Shown here piece by piece: positions 1 through 9,368 of a stretch of DNA of 64,000 bases. The translations under genes and the position numbers were made by a program. Each line of letters opens with the position of its first letter. Position 1 is the first letter of the stretch. The notes under the pieces are model-generated. The model saw only the letters and a list, made by a program, of their open reading frames with translations. It was not told where the DNA came from and made no database searches. Location: assembly GCF_011074885.1 (NCBI RefSeq), contig NC_054687.1, forward strand, positions 1,178,001 to 1,242,000, given 5' to 3'. Source of the stretch: Brettanomyces bruxellensis (taxonomy: Eukaryota; Ascomycota; Pichiomycetes; Pichiales; Pichiaceae).

Positions 1-429
1 GGCTCGATCTACAAAGTTGAAAAAGAGAATGACGAGGAGAGGGTCACTTTCAAGAAGTCAAAACCTTCGGACACAATGACAACAAGAGATCAGTACACAA
101 AGCAGAGGGAAGAGTTAGCCAAGTTGAAGAAGAAGTGGCTTGATAATTACAACAAGGCACTTCCTGAGGGATTCAGTCAAGATTCTGGCAAGAACCCTTC
201 GCCATTGTATGAGCTTTCTGCCATTATTGCACATCAAGGATCATCGGCCGATTCGGGACATTATCAGGCCTTTGTTAAGGATCCCGAAGATGTTGACGGT
301 GAGAGATGGTACAAGTTCAATGATGATAAGGTGACTGTTGTGAACAAGGAAAAAATTCAGAGCTTGGCTGGAGGATCAGAGGGTGATTCAGCCTTAATAT
401 TACTCTACAGAGCTGTTGGACTTCCATAA
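1..429 (+). CDS. UBP6: Ubiquitin C-terminal hydrolase Ubp6, 3' part
   Basis: The reading frame is open from base 1 and stops at 429, so this is the last ~142 residues of a longer protein. It holds the C-terminal part of a USP/UBP catalytic domain. The His box is clear (SSADSGHYQAFVKD), followed by WYKFNDDKVTVV and the terminal ALILLYRA, all typical of USP14/Ubp6. Ubp6 is the proteasome-associated deubiquitinase that docks on Rpn1 and trims ubiquitin from substrates. The ubiquitin-like domain and catalytic Cys lie outside the window. The next gene is a convergent MIC19, the same neighbour as in S. cerevisiae (YFR010W-YFR011C), which supports the UBP6 call over other UBPs. Confidence 0.9.
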   Translation, partial: GSIYKVEKENDEERVTFKKSKPSDTMTTRDQYTKQREELAKLKKKWLDNYNKALPEGFSQDSGKNPSPLYELSAIIAHQGSSADSGHYQAFVKDPEDVDGERWYKFNDDKVTVVNKEKIQSLAGGSEGDSALILLYRAVGLP

Positions 430-712
430 CTCAACAAGTGCAATGAAGTATACGAGAGAAAGAAGAAAAGGGGAAAAAAAGAGACATCTGCTTCTTGACA
501 TAGTTGCAGGAATAAGTAGGTAATATATTTCATTTATACACGGCCAGCTGAAGTATGATGTGCGGTTGCTTGTAAATTAAAGGAATGTAAAAAAGTGCGA
601 GGTATTATTATAAAGCCATTTCTTTGAATCTCACCATGAATCTTCACTAAGCTTGGAAACAGATGATTAGTGTAGTGTAACATTCCTCTGGACAATAAAT
701 ATTAAGCTTCAA

Positions 713-1149
713 TTATAGAGAGCTGGCTGCTTGCTTAAACTTCTGAACCTCGTTCCAGCATGAAAGTGGCTTTGAACGATTTCCGTTAAAGCATTTAACC
801 ACTTCATTTTCTGCTTGTTTGAGCTCATCAGATTTGGCCTTCTCGAAGTTGTTTAGAGCATGAAGTTTTGCACTCACTGTCTTTAACTTCTTATTTACTG
901 ATGCAGTAGATGCTGTTTTATCGTCACCACCAGTAAATAGCGATTTCTCAAGCGCATCGCCCAATTGAGCCCTCTCATCTTTTTCCAACTCCGCTAATCT
1001 TTTGTGAACTTCTTTTCTATATACTGCTTGGCATACTGCTGCCTCGTATAGTTTGATTCATTTGAGTTATCAAGCTCTGATAAGAGTGTAGCACTAAACT
1101 CTACTGGTGTCTTCGGATAGAACGTTTTCACTTTTTGTTCCTGGCTCAT
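713..1149 (-). CDS. MIC19: MICOS subunit Mic19 (CHCH protein), interrupted by a one-base frameshift
   Basis: Two overlapping minus-strand frames together make one Mic19. The first starts at the ATG at 1149 and reads through FYPKTPVEFSATLLSEL and NYTRQQYAKQYIEK. It then runs into a stop just after a run of four A. The second frame resumes with EVHKRLAELEKDERAQ and ends in the CHCH-like tail KCFNGNRSKPLSCWNEVQKF. The break is at T4 (plus strand 1013-1016). Adding one base gives a 145-residue protein with no other defect. Mic19 is a peripheral inner-membrane component of the MICOS complex that shapes crista junctions; the C-terminal cysteines form a disulfide. The gene converges on UBP6 as in S. 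cerevisiae. Sequencing error is the likeliest cause, but a real null allele is possible. Confidence 0.8.
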
Positions 1150-1653
1150 TTTCAGATTTTTATTACGGCCAATTATATTCCGGTTGCTGTCAAACAGGAT
1201 ATCCTAAATTCCTCTAACTGGCCTAAGTAGACTAAACGTTGGCAATATTTTTGATTGGAACCGGTATAAAAATCAGATAAAAACGTAAGCACAGCTGAAT
1301 GTGTAGGGATGCACGGCCCACTTGCTTCCTTAATTAAAAATTATATATATAATTCAACTATTTGGCAACCATCCGCATTAAACAGCATAGACCTGGAAGC
1401 GCGCGAAAAGAGTGAGAAAATTAAAATGAATGCATCTGATTATCCCGATAAACTGGGAGAAACACCAATTCCTTCCCGCAAACTGCCTCGGGTAGGAACT
1501 GCTCATTTGTCAGCTTTTAATGCTTTTTGCATTTTTAAGGATTTGCCACTGGCACAACGTTTAGGTCTTTAGCATACATATAAAGGAGAGCTAAATTTTT
1601 GAGAAAAAAGAAGACTGGCAATATTGACATTATCTGAAAAGGGGAAATTCGAC
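1150..1653. promoter_or_regulatory. Divergent MIC19/UBA1 intergenic region
   Basis: This holds the 5' flanks of MIC19 (minus) and UBA1 (plus). A short open frame with an ATG at 1309 (87 codons) is present but has no recognisable protein features, so I do not call it a gene. The only element I can name is the PACE-like site listed separately. Confidence 0.5.
1542..1550 (-). promoter_or_regulatory. PACE-like (Rpn4) site upstream of UBA1
   Basis: The plus strand reads TTTGCCACT, the reverse complement of AGTGGCAAA. This differs at one base from the proteasome-associated control element GGTGGCAAA bound by Rpn4. It lies about 104 bp before the UBA1 start codon. Function is inferred from position and similarity only. 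Confidence 0.35.
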
Positions 1654-4600
1654 ATGACTGTAAGTTGCGACATTTTATTGTTGGTGCTCTTCTTGTATGA
1701 TCACCTTTGACATTAACATTCAAAAGAAAAAAGGTGAAAGCAGAATTTTTTTTCTCAGAATACTAACATATCTTTTACACGCAGGACTCAAAAATGCAGG
1801 TGGACTCGAAACCAATTGATGAGGGCCTATACTCACGTCAATTGTATGTCTTGGGTAAAGAAGCCATGCTGAAGATGGCAAAGTCCAAGGTTCTTATCAT
1901 TGGACTCAAAGGTTTGGGTATCGAGATTGCCAAAAACGTTGCCCTAGCTGGTGTGAAGGCATTGGATATATATGATCCTACAAAAGTCACACTTCAGGAT
2001 CTCTCATCACAGTTTTTCCTTAGAGAGTCTGATGTTGGCAAAAGTAGAGCGGAGGCCTCATTTCCTCGTCTTGCAGAGCTTAACAGCTACGTTCCAGTGA
2101 ATGTGATCCACAAATTGGATGAAAGCATCATTGCCCAGTACCAGGTGATTGCTGTTACGGAAGCAACTCTTGCCGAACAGTTGCAAATAAACGATGTGAC
2201 CCATGTAAAGGGAATCCGCTTCATATCGGCTGATGTGCGCGGACTTTTTGGCCAGACATTTGTTGATTTTGGTGAGTCATTCACAGTTTATGACAAGGAC
2301 GGTGAGGATCCAAAAACAGGCCTTATATCTGATATTGAAACTGACGGTACTGTTACCACTTTGAATGCAACCAGGCACAATCTTGAGGATGGCGATTATG
2401 TGAAATTCACGGAAGTCGAAGGTATTCCAAAGTTAAATGACGGCTCAGTTCACAAAGTTTCCATTCTTGGTCCATTTGCGTTCAAGATAAAGGATTTCGA
2501 CTCATCATGGGGTAAGTATGTTCGTGCGGGAACCTTCACACAGGTCAAGGTTCCTTTCAAGATACACTTTGACCCACTTTCAAAGCAGATCGAACACCCG
2601 GAGTTTGTCATTTCGGATTTCGCCAAGTTCGACAGACCCCAACAGATCCATTTTGGCTTCTTGGCACTTCACAAATTCCAGGAGTTGCACAATGGCGAAC
2701 TTCCACGTCCTCACAACGAGCAGGATGCTTGTGAGCTGGTCAAGTTGACAGAGGAGTTGTCTAAGCAGGCTGGTGCAGAAATTGAGATCAAGGAAGACCT
2801 CATCAGGAAGTTATCATACGGCTCACGGGGAGACTTACCACCAATGAATGCATTTTTCGGTGGTCTAGTGGCCCAGGAGGTGTTGAAGGCATGCTCTGGA
2901 AAGTTTGGCCCTATCAAGCAGTGGCTGTACTTTGACTCTCTTGAATCTTTGCCAGAATCCAAGTTGTATCCTAGAACAGAGGAGACGTGTAAGCCTCTCA
3001 ATACGAGATACGACAACCAGATAGCAGTCTTTGGTGTTGACTTTCAGAGGAAAGTTGCCAATCTAAAGGTGTTTTTGGTTGGATCAGGAGCAATTGGCTG
3101 TGAGATGCTCAAAAACTGGGCTTTAATGGGCTTGGGATCTGGTCCAGACGGACAGGTTTTCATTACCGATAACGATTCCATCGAGAAATCCAACTTGAAC
3201 CGCCAGTTTTTGTTCAGACCAAAGGATGTGGGAAGCAACAAATCAGAGGTCGCAGCTAAGGCTGTTATTGCGATGAATTCCGATTTGAATGGCCATATTG
3301 ATACAAGAACCGACAAGGTGTCACAGGAAACTGAAGAGATCTTCAATGACCAATTCTGGCAAAACTTGGACTTTGTTACCAACGCTTTGGACAATGTTGA
3401 GGCCAGATCGTATGTGGATAGGAGGTGCATCTTTTTCAAGAAGCCACTTCTCGAGTCAGGTACTCTTGGTACAAAGGGTAACACCCAGGTTATCATCCCA
3501 ATGCTTACGGAGTCATACTCCTCATCCAGGGATCCCCCAGAAAAGTCCATTCCATTGTGTACCTTGAGATCATTCCCAAACAAAATTGACCACACTATTG
3601 CCTGGGCAAAATCCTTGTTTGAAGGTTACTTCCACGAGGCACCAGAGAATGTGAACCAGTACTTGACACAGCCAAACTTTGTGCAGACAGTGCTCAAACA
3701 GAGTGGAGATGTGAAGACCATCTTACAGACAATAAACGACTACTTGACTAAGGAGAGGCCTTACACATTTGATGACTGCATTAGGTGGGCCAGACGCCAG
3801 TTCGAGCAGAAATACTCGTATGACATCAAGCAGCTTTTGTACAATTTCCCTAAAGATGCGGTGAACTCGAAGGGCGAGAGATTCTGGTCTCCCCCTAAGA
3901 GAGCACCAACACCTTTGGTGTTTGATATTGATAACGAGGATCACTTGCATTTCGTTTCTGGTGCCGCAAACCTCCTTGCCTTCATTTATGGCTTGAAAGG
4001 TGAGACTGGCGAGCCTGATGTCAGGCATTACGGCTCTGTCATAGACAAAATGGAAATTCCAGCATTTACCCCAAAGACAAACGTGCAAATTCAGGTTAAC
4101 GACAACGATCCGGACCCAGCAGATGCTGTTGCCAGGGATCAGAATGAGTTAGAAAGACTTGCTTCAAGCTTACCAACACCTTCCTCACTTGCTGGCTACA
4201 GATTGAACCCTGTTGAATTTGAGAAGGATGATGATACAAACCATCATATTGAGTTTATTACTGCGGCTTCCAACTGCAGAGCTCTAAACTATGATATTTC
4301 GCCGGCTGATAGATCGAAGACGAAATTCATTGCCGGCCACATTATTCCAGCCATCGCCACTACTACAGCTTTGGTGACCGGACTTGTCTGCTTGGAGCTT
4401 TTCAAGGTTGCAGACGGAAAGAGAGATCTTGAGAAGTATAAAAACGGTTTTATCAATTTGGCACTTCCATTTTTGGATTTCAGTGAGCCTGTCTCCTCTC
4501 CAAAGGGTAAGTACAATGACAAGCAGTTTGATAAGATCTGGGATAGATTTGATGTTCAAGGTGACATTACATTGAAGCAGCTTTTGGATACATTTAAGGA

Positions 4601-4832
4601 AAAGGAGGGTCTCGACATTACGATGATTGCTTATGATGTTTCCTTATTGTACGCATCGTTCCATCCCCCAAAGAAGATCAAGGAGCGTCTTCCGATGTCT
4701 ATCACGGAGCTAATTGAGACCGTGAGTAAGAAGCCTGTTCCATCTGATAAGAAAACGCTTGTTCTAGAGATATGCTGTGAGGATAAGAATGAAGAAGACG
4801 TTGATGTTCCATTTGTCTGTGTTCATCTATGA
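1654..4832 (+). CDS. UBA1: Ubiquitin-activating enzyme E1 (spliced; 2-codon first exon)
   Basis: Uba1 adenylates ubiquitin with ATP and passes it as a thioester to E2 enzymes. The gene is best read as exon 1 1654-1659 (ATG ACT) joined to exon 2 1785-4832, giving 1017 residues that begin [20 protein letters not shown]. An alternative unspliced start at ATG 1794 would give 1012 residues. The family layout is complete: an inactive adenylation half with [12 protein letters not shown] near residue 42, the active adenylation half with [12 protein letters not shown] near residue 435, the catalytic cysteine in [20 protein letters not shown] at about Cys594 (S. cerevisiae Cys600), and a C-terminal ubiquitin-fold domain. 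CTG encodes a conserved Leu in KEAMLKM. It converges on STE6 with ~105 bp between stops, as in S. cerevisiae (YKL210W-YKL209C). Confidence 0.96.
1660..1784 (+). other. UBA1 intron (125 nt)
   Basis: The 5' splice site is GTAAGT at 1660-1665, directly after ATG ACT. A perfect branch site TACTAAC is at 1761-1767 behind a T-rich tract, and the 3' splice site ACGCAG ends at 1784. Splicing joins ATG ACT to GAC TCA AAA ATG CAG in frame with the E1 coding sequence. All three signals match the yeast consensus and the spacing from branch point to AG (17 nt) is normal. This is the only intron in the window that I can support. Confidence 0.87.
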
Positions 4833-4937
4833 TTCACCTTTTATTAAGTAAAATTATCTTACTTTTATTTCTAATAAATGTCCCAAATAACGTGAATGAA
4901 ATTTTCAAGATATATATACCCTATAAGAGGCAAAAAA

Positions 4938-7900
4938 CTAAGCGCCTGATAAAAACTTGTAGAAGATTCCTTTTTTGTTTATTAAACAATCGTATGAGCC
5001 AGTTTCAGCCAACTGTCCATCTTTGATCATGCATATGTTATCGGCGATCTTCATCATATCCTTCATATGCGTAACTGCAATAATTGTCATGTTTATTTTC
5101 AACCGTGAAAGCAATTTCAGTACCACTTCCGTGTTGTATGGATCAAGCGCAGAAGTGCATTCGTCTAGAAACATGATTCTTGCTGGTCGAAGCAATGCCC
5201 TTGCAATACACAATCTCTGAGCTTGTCCACCTGAAATGAGCATGTCTTTATCATCGGAACCGACATTTGTGTCTAATCCGCTAGGTAAAGACCTGACAAA
5301 ATTTTCCATATTCACTTTCTTGAGACATCCATAAATGTCTGCATTGGTTATGGTGGATGCAACTGGATTTCCATAGACTAAATTCTCCTTTATCGATGCA
5401 TCCACAAAGTATGACTTCTGCGGAACAACAGAAATACTGTTCTTTAAGTGACTTAACTTAATCGTACTTTCATTATATCCACTAATGCTTATCTCTCCGC
5501 TATTTGGTGCATAAAATCTCTGTAAAAGTGAGATTATCGTGGACTTCCCACATCCTGACTCACCAACTAAGCATGTAATAGCATTCTTTGGAATGGAAAT
5601 GTTAAAATCTTTTAGAATATAAGTTCCTGGCATACTTGGATATGCAAAATCCACCCTTTTCATTTCAAATGTGTTGGGTGTATCAACTGCAACTAAGTTG
5701 GGAGATAAATATCCTTGTGTTTCGTTTGAGTCGGGCTCCAACTTTAATAATCCATCAACTTTTCTTGCAACCCGCATTCCCCTGTGAAAGTTTGGTAAAG
5801 AGCCAAGGAGTGAAGCTGAAAACCCGGTCGAGAAGAGAATAATCATAATGACCTGCATCATCTGAACAAGGGTGTACTCAGAGGTGACAACAAGCTTCAA
5901 ACCATAATAGAACAATATTGCTTGGGCAAGATTTATTATGACTAAAGAGATGCTCATGCTCATTCCCAATGAGAGGGCCCTTATGGAGCCATTCCTTTTC
6001 ATAAATGTGCATTTCCTAATTAGACGGCTAGTTAGCTGTTCCTGCAAATTAAGGCAAGTTATTACTTTAATGCCGTTCACCGTCTCACTGAATGATTCTT
6101 CCACAGAAAGAACCGACTCTTTATACCTATTTTCGGCCACACGACAAAATACTGATGTAGCAACCACGCTAAGTCCAAACAATGGAAAGAAACTCAAGCC
6201 AACCAAAGACAATTTCCAACCTATTATTGTAGCCCAAATTATACCAAAGCAAAGAATTATGACACCCCCTATCAATGAATCAATGCAACCACTAAAAACC
6301 GTCCTGAGATCTCTCATATCATTCATCAATATAGTCGACATTTCTGTCTTAGCAAATCTCTGTAACCGATCCATAGGCTGTTGAAGTATTTTGTCAAAAC
6401 TATCCAAACGTGCCTTCTGAATCAATGAATCGGAAATTGAGCCCAAAATGAGTTTTGAAAAGAGGAAAAGTAAACCATCCGCAAGAGATATACCAGTCAA
6501 CACTAAAGACCACTTCATCTGATAGTATGAAGATGAAATTGTTGTTCCTTTTTGAGGTACAACTCCCGTGATAAGTTTCGAAAAATAAAAGCTGAATAAC
6601 GGACTTAAAATGCTTCTGCCAATAGAAAAGACGATTCCAGTGAAATATTTTAATCTCGTATTTAGATTCAAGAAGTGTTTAATGAATCTAAAGGCAAGAG
6701 GAAATTCACTTGGGTGATGATCCTTCTTGGCATTTTGATCCTCGATATCCTTTTCCGTTGGGTTGGAGACCAATCTCAAAAACTCCAAATCCTTCAGCTG
6801 TTCATCCTTGTCCTCAACCTCTGCTTTAAAAGTATTTGACACCTCATAGCTTTTGCTTCTGCTTTCAACCTTTTTGAAAAGTCCAATGTTCTTCTTGACA
6901 AGTTCATGCTTTTTTCCCCGAGATATAATCTTACCATCGCTCATCACTATCACATTCTCGTTATCATGAATCTCATCGATATCATGAGTAATAATCAAGG
7001 TTGTTCGACCTTTCCTTATCCTTCTCAAGTTTTCCATTATCCTTTTTCTTTGACGAATATCAATAGCTGATGTGCTTTCATCAAGTATGAGAACAGATGT
7101 ATTTCTTAGAAAAGCGCATGCAAGTGCAATTCGTTGCTTTTCGCCACCACTTGGCTCAAATTGACCTTCATTGCCACCTATTTCAGTTTCTAACCCATGT
7201 GGAAGTTTTGCAATTGTATCTTCAAGACAGGAATTCTTTACGGCATTAAATAAATCCTCATCTGTATACTTTTTGCATCCAAGCACAATATTATCCTTAA
7301 TTGTTCCAGAAAATAAAGGTGAAAATTGTTGAAGAAAGGTAATCTGATCTCGTAGCCAGTATTTATTTAATTTGTTGATGTCCACACCATCAACCAATAT
7401 TTTACCATTATCTGATATGTAAAAGTTCAAAAGCAAGGACGAAAGAGTGGATTTTCCGGATCCTGATAATCCTATTAAAAAGCAAACTTCTCCCGCTTCA
7501 ATATTCAAATTGATGTTCTTCAAAGCAGTTCTTCTTTCAGCTGTATTTCCTGTCTTGAAAGCGAACGACACATTTTCAAATGATATATTTCCCGTCATTG
7601 AATACTCAGGCACTAAACCATTGCTCTGAACAGAAATAGACTTATCACTGTCCAAGTATTTAACTATCTTATCAAAAGAAGCCTTTCCTTTCTGAAGAAC
7701 CACTAATATCATAGAGATCGAGCTAAAAGTCATAGAAATGTTAAGGCAGGCATAAAATGCAGAAATCACATCTGCACTAGTATTGTAATGCTTTCGGACA
7801 AGATAGGAACCAAACCAAAAACTTTCAACAAATAGGATTAAAGAGAATATTCTCATAAGACTTGAAGCTAATGAAGTAAACTTATTGAATTTCTTGAAAG

Positions 7901-8780
7901 AGTGCTTCACTTCCACCAATTGCTCGGTGAATTTCTTCAATTCAATATCTGCACTAAAAACTGATTTCACCCACACATAGCATTTCAAATTCCAGTCCAA
8001 TATGGAGGCCGCTATAGATGTTTGTGTGTCTTCTGAGGTTGCCCAGTAATCAATAAATCTTCCAAATATGAAAAGCACAGCCATCATGACAGGCACTGTG
8101 GCAAAAATAAGTAGAGTTGCTCTCCAGCACATAATGAAACTGGTAACAGTAAGACAAATAACAGTGAAAACGGATCGAATTAACATGGCCGAAAACTCAC
8201 CAACTGCCGATCTATATTCCTCGACTGATCTATTTAATTGAATAAGTTCTCCATTTAAACTCTGAGATCCATTTTCGAACCACTCAAAATCCTTTTTCAG
8301 TAATGATTGATATAGTTTAATTCTGCACCTACTTTGTTGACGCTCGGAAAGCACACAAAATATAAATGTTTGCAGCCAAGAGAAAACGGTAGCACCTAAT
8401 CCAACAAGGCCGACTGCAATACAAACAGTTTTCAAATCATGAAGGAATTCCGAGACGGTTGTATAATACCCAGCTGCAAAATTCGTAAAATAGGTGAATA
8501 TCTTCGACACCAAAAGAGTGATACCAACTGGAACTAATGCAGAAAGAAACGCACTGACAGATCCACAACCAACTAACAAGAAATCATCCTTTGTTAAGAA
8601 CATGAAAATGCTACTTATATTGGCAAAAAAGCTCTTCTTTGTTATGTGTTGTTCATGTTCTGAGTTTTCTTTCACTTTATCTTCAGTCAGCTCAAGGTTC
8701 GATTCACTGTCAGATACTTTCCAGTATTCCATTTCATTAACTTCTGGAGAGGATTTGGAAGATGATCCTTGAATAGACAT
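4938..8780 (-). CDS. STE6: Full-length ABC-B transporter, a-factor exporter Ste6
   Basis: A 1280-residue protein with two (TMD-NBD) halves, the size of S. cerevisiae Ste6 (1290). NBD1 has Walker A GLSGSGKST near residue 435, a signature PSGGEKQR near 543 and Walker B VLILDESTS near 565. NBD2 has Walker A GESGCGKST near 1075, signature ISGGQAQR near 1183 and Walker B IMFLDECTSALD near 1205. NBD1 thus has a slightly divergent LSGGQ motif. Each NBD is preceded by about six hydrophobic segments, with a charged linker around residues 630-690. Ste6 exports farnesylated a-factor from MATa cells at the plasma membrane. The convergent position beside UBA1 is shared with S. cerevisiae and supports orthology over other ABC-B proteins such as mitochondrial half-transporters. 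The start ATG at 8780 is the first in frame. Confidence 0.88.
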   Translation of the reverse strand: MSIQGSSSKSSPEVNEMEYWKVSDSESNLELTEDKVKENSEHEQHITKKSFFANISSIFMFLTKDDFLLVGCGSVSAFLSALVPVGITLLVSKIFTYFTNFAAGYYTTVSEFLHDLKTVCIAVGLVGLGATVFSWLQTFIFCVLSERQQSRCRIKLYQSLLKKDFEWFENGSQSLNGELIQLNRSVEEYRSAVGEFSAMLIRSVFTVICLTVTSFIMCWRATLLIFATVPVMMAVLFIFGRFIDYWATSEDTQTSIAASILDWNLKCYVWVKSVFSADIELKKFTEQLVEVKHSFKKFNKFTSLASSLMRIFSLILFVESFWFGSYLVRKHYNTSADVISAFYACLNISMTFSSISMILVVLQKGKASFDKIVKYLDSDKSISVQSNGLVPEYSMTGNISFENVSFAFKTGNTAERRTALKNINLNIEAGEVCFLIGLSGSGKSTLSSLLLNFYISDNGKILVDGVDINKLNKYWLRDQITFLQQFSPLFSGTIKDNIVLGCKKYTDEDLFNAVKNSCLEDTIAKLPHGLETEIGGNEGQFEPSGGEKQRIALACAFLRNTSVLILDESTSAIDIRQRKRIMENLRRIRKGRTTLIITHDIDEIHDNENVIVMSDGKIISRGKKHELVKKNIGLFKKVESRSKSYEVSNTFKAEVEDKDEQLKDLEFLRLVSNPTEKDIEDQNAKKDHHPSEFPLAFRFIKHFLNLNTRLKYFTGIVFSIGRSILSPLFSFYFSKLITGVVPQKGTTISSSYYQMKWSLVLTGISLADGLLFLFSKLILGSISDSLIQKARLDSFDKILQQPMDRLQRFAKTEMSTILMNDMRDLRTVFSGCIDSLIGGVIILCFGIIWATIIGWKLSLVGLSFFPLFGLSVVATSVFCRVAENRYKESVLSVEESFSETVNGIKVITCLNLQEQLTSRLIRKCTFMKRNGSIRALSLGMSMSISLVIINLAQAILFYYGLKLVVTSEYTLVQMMQVIMIILFSTGFSASLLGSLPNFHRGMRVARKVDGLLKLEPDSNETQGYLSPNLVAVDTPNTFEMKRVDFAYPSMPGTYILKDFNISIPKNAITCLVGESGCGKSTIISLLQRFYAPNSGEISISGYNESTIKLSHLKNSISVVPQKSYFVDASIKENLVYGNPVASTITNADIYGCLKKVNMENFVRSLPSGLDTNVGSDDKDMLISGGQAQRLCIARALLRPARIMFLDECTSALDPYNTEVVLKLLSRLKINMTIIAVTHMKDMMKIADNICMIKDGQLAETGSYDCLINKKGIFYKFLSGA

Positions 8781-9368
8781 TTTTTCTTTGAATATTGAAG
8801 AACTCAGTTATACTTTGTTATCATATTTGGGATTTCTTGTGAGTTCATGACACAAAAGTGACAAATGCTGTATTTTTATGGAAGAAGTATGTTGTCCAAC
8901 CTTTCTTATCTCCATGATGGCTGTTTCAGAAATGAAAATAAAAATTTTGTGTTTCTTTAGATCATACAAATTTCCAATTTGGGCAGTCTCAATGAAGGAT
9001 AGGATTGGATCTCTATATATATATTTTTAATTTTTCACTAAACATCGTCTGACAGTGTGTTGCATCAGTCTGTTCAATATGTTATAAATCATTACTGAAA
9101 GGGGAGTTTACACACTTTCCTGTACTGATTCGTAAAATATCGTTTAATCTGAGATTGTCTTATGACTTATATTTGAGTACAACGGAGCGTGACTGAATTA
9201 AGTAAAATCGCTGTGTACGTAAAAATGCAATGACTGTAGTTCGATAACTTTAAAATACTACTCAAGACTTTTAGTACTTAAATAAATATCTTCTCAAATT
9301 TGGAGAAAAGAATCAAGGCTTAAAAGGAATAAGATAAGCTCGAATACATGCAAAATATAAAACAAGAT
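8781..9368. promoter_or_regulatory. STE6 upstream region
   Basis: AT-rich 5' flank of STE6 (minus) and 3' flank of the PI-PLC gene. No coding potential is evident. It contains the Mcm1-like box at 8966-8983 listed separately. Confidence 0.5.
8966..8983. promoter_or_regulatory. Candidate a-specific operator: ACAAA next to a Mcm1-like CArG box
   Basis: CCAATTTGGG at 8974-8983 fits the CC-N6-GG core bound by Mcm1. An ACAAA motif (8966-8970), the type of sequence recognised by HMG-box proteins such as MATa2, lies 3 bp away. The site is ~190 bp upstream of STE6. In yeasts outside the Saccharomyces lineage, a-specific genes are activated by a2 with Mcm1, so the arrangement is plausible but inferred. 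Confidence 0.35.

Noticed and set aside
1309..1572. 87-codon open frame with an ATG upstream of UBA1
   Set aside because: No domain, TM or signal is visible, it lies in the promoter of UBA1, and its length is within chance.
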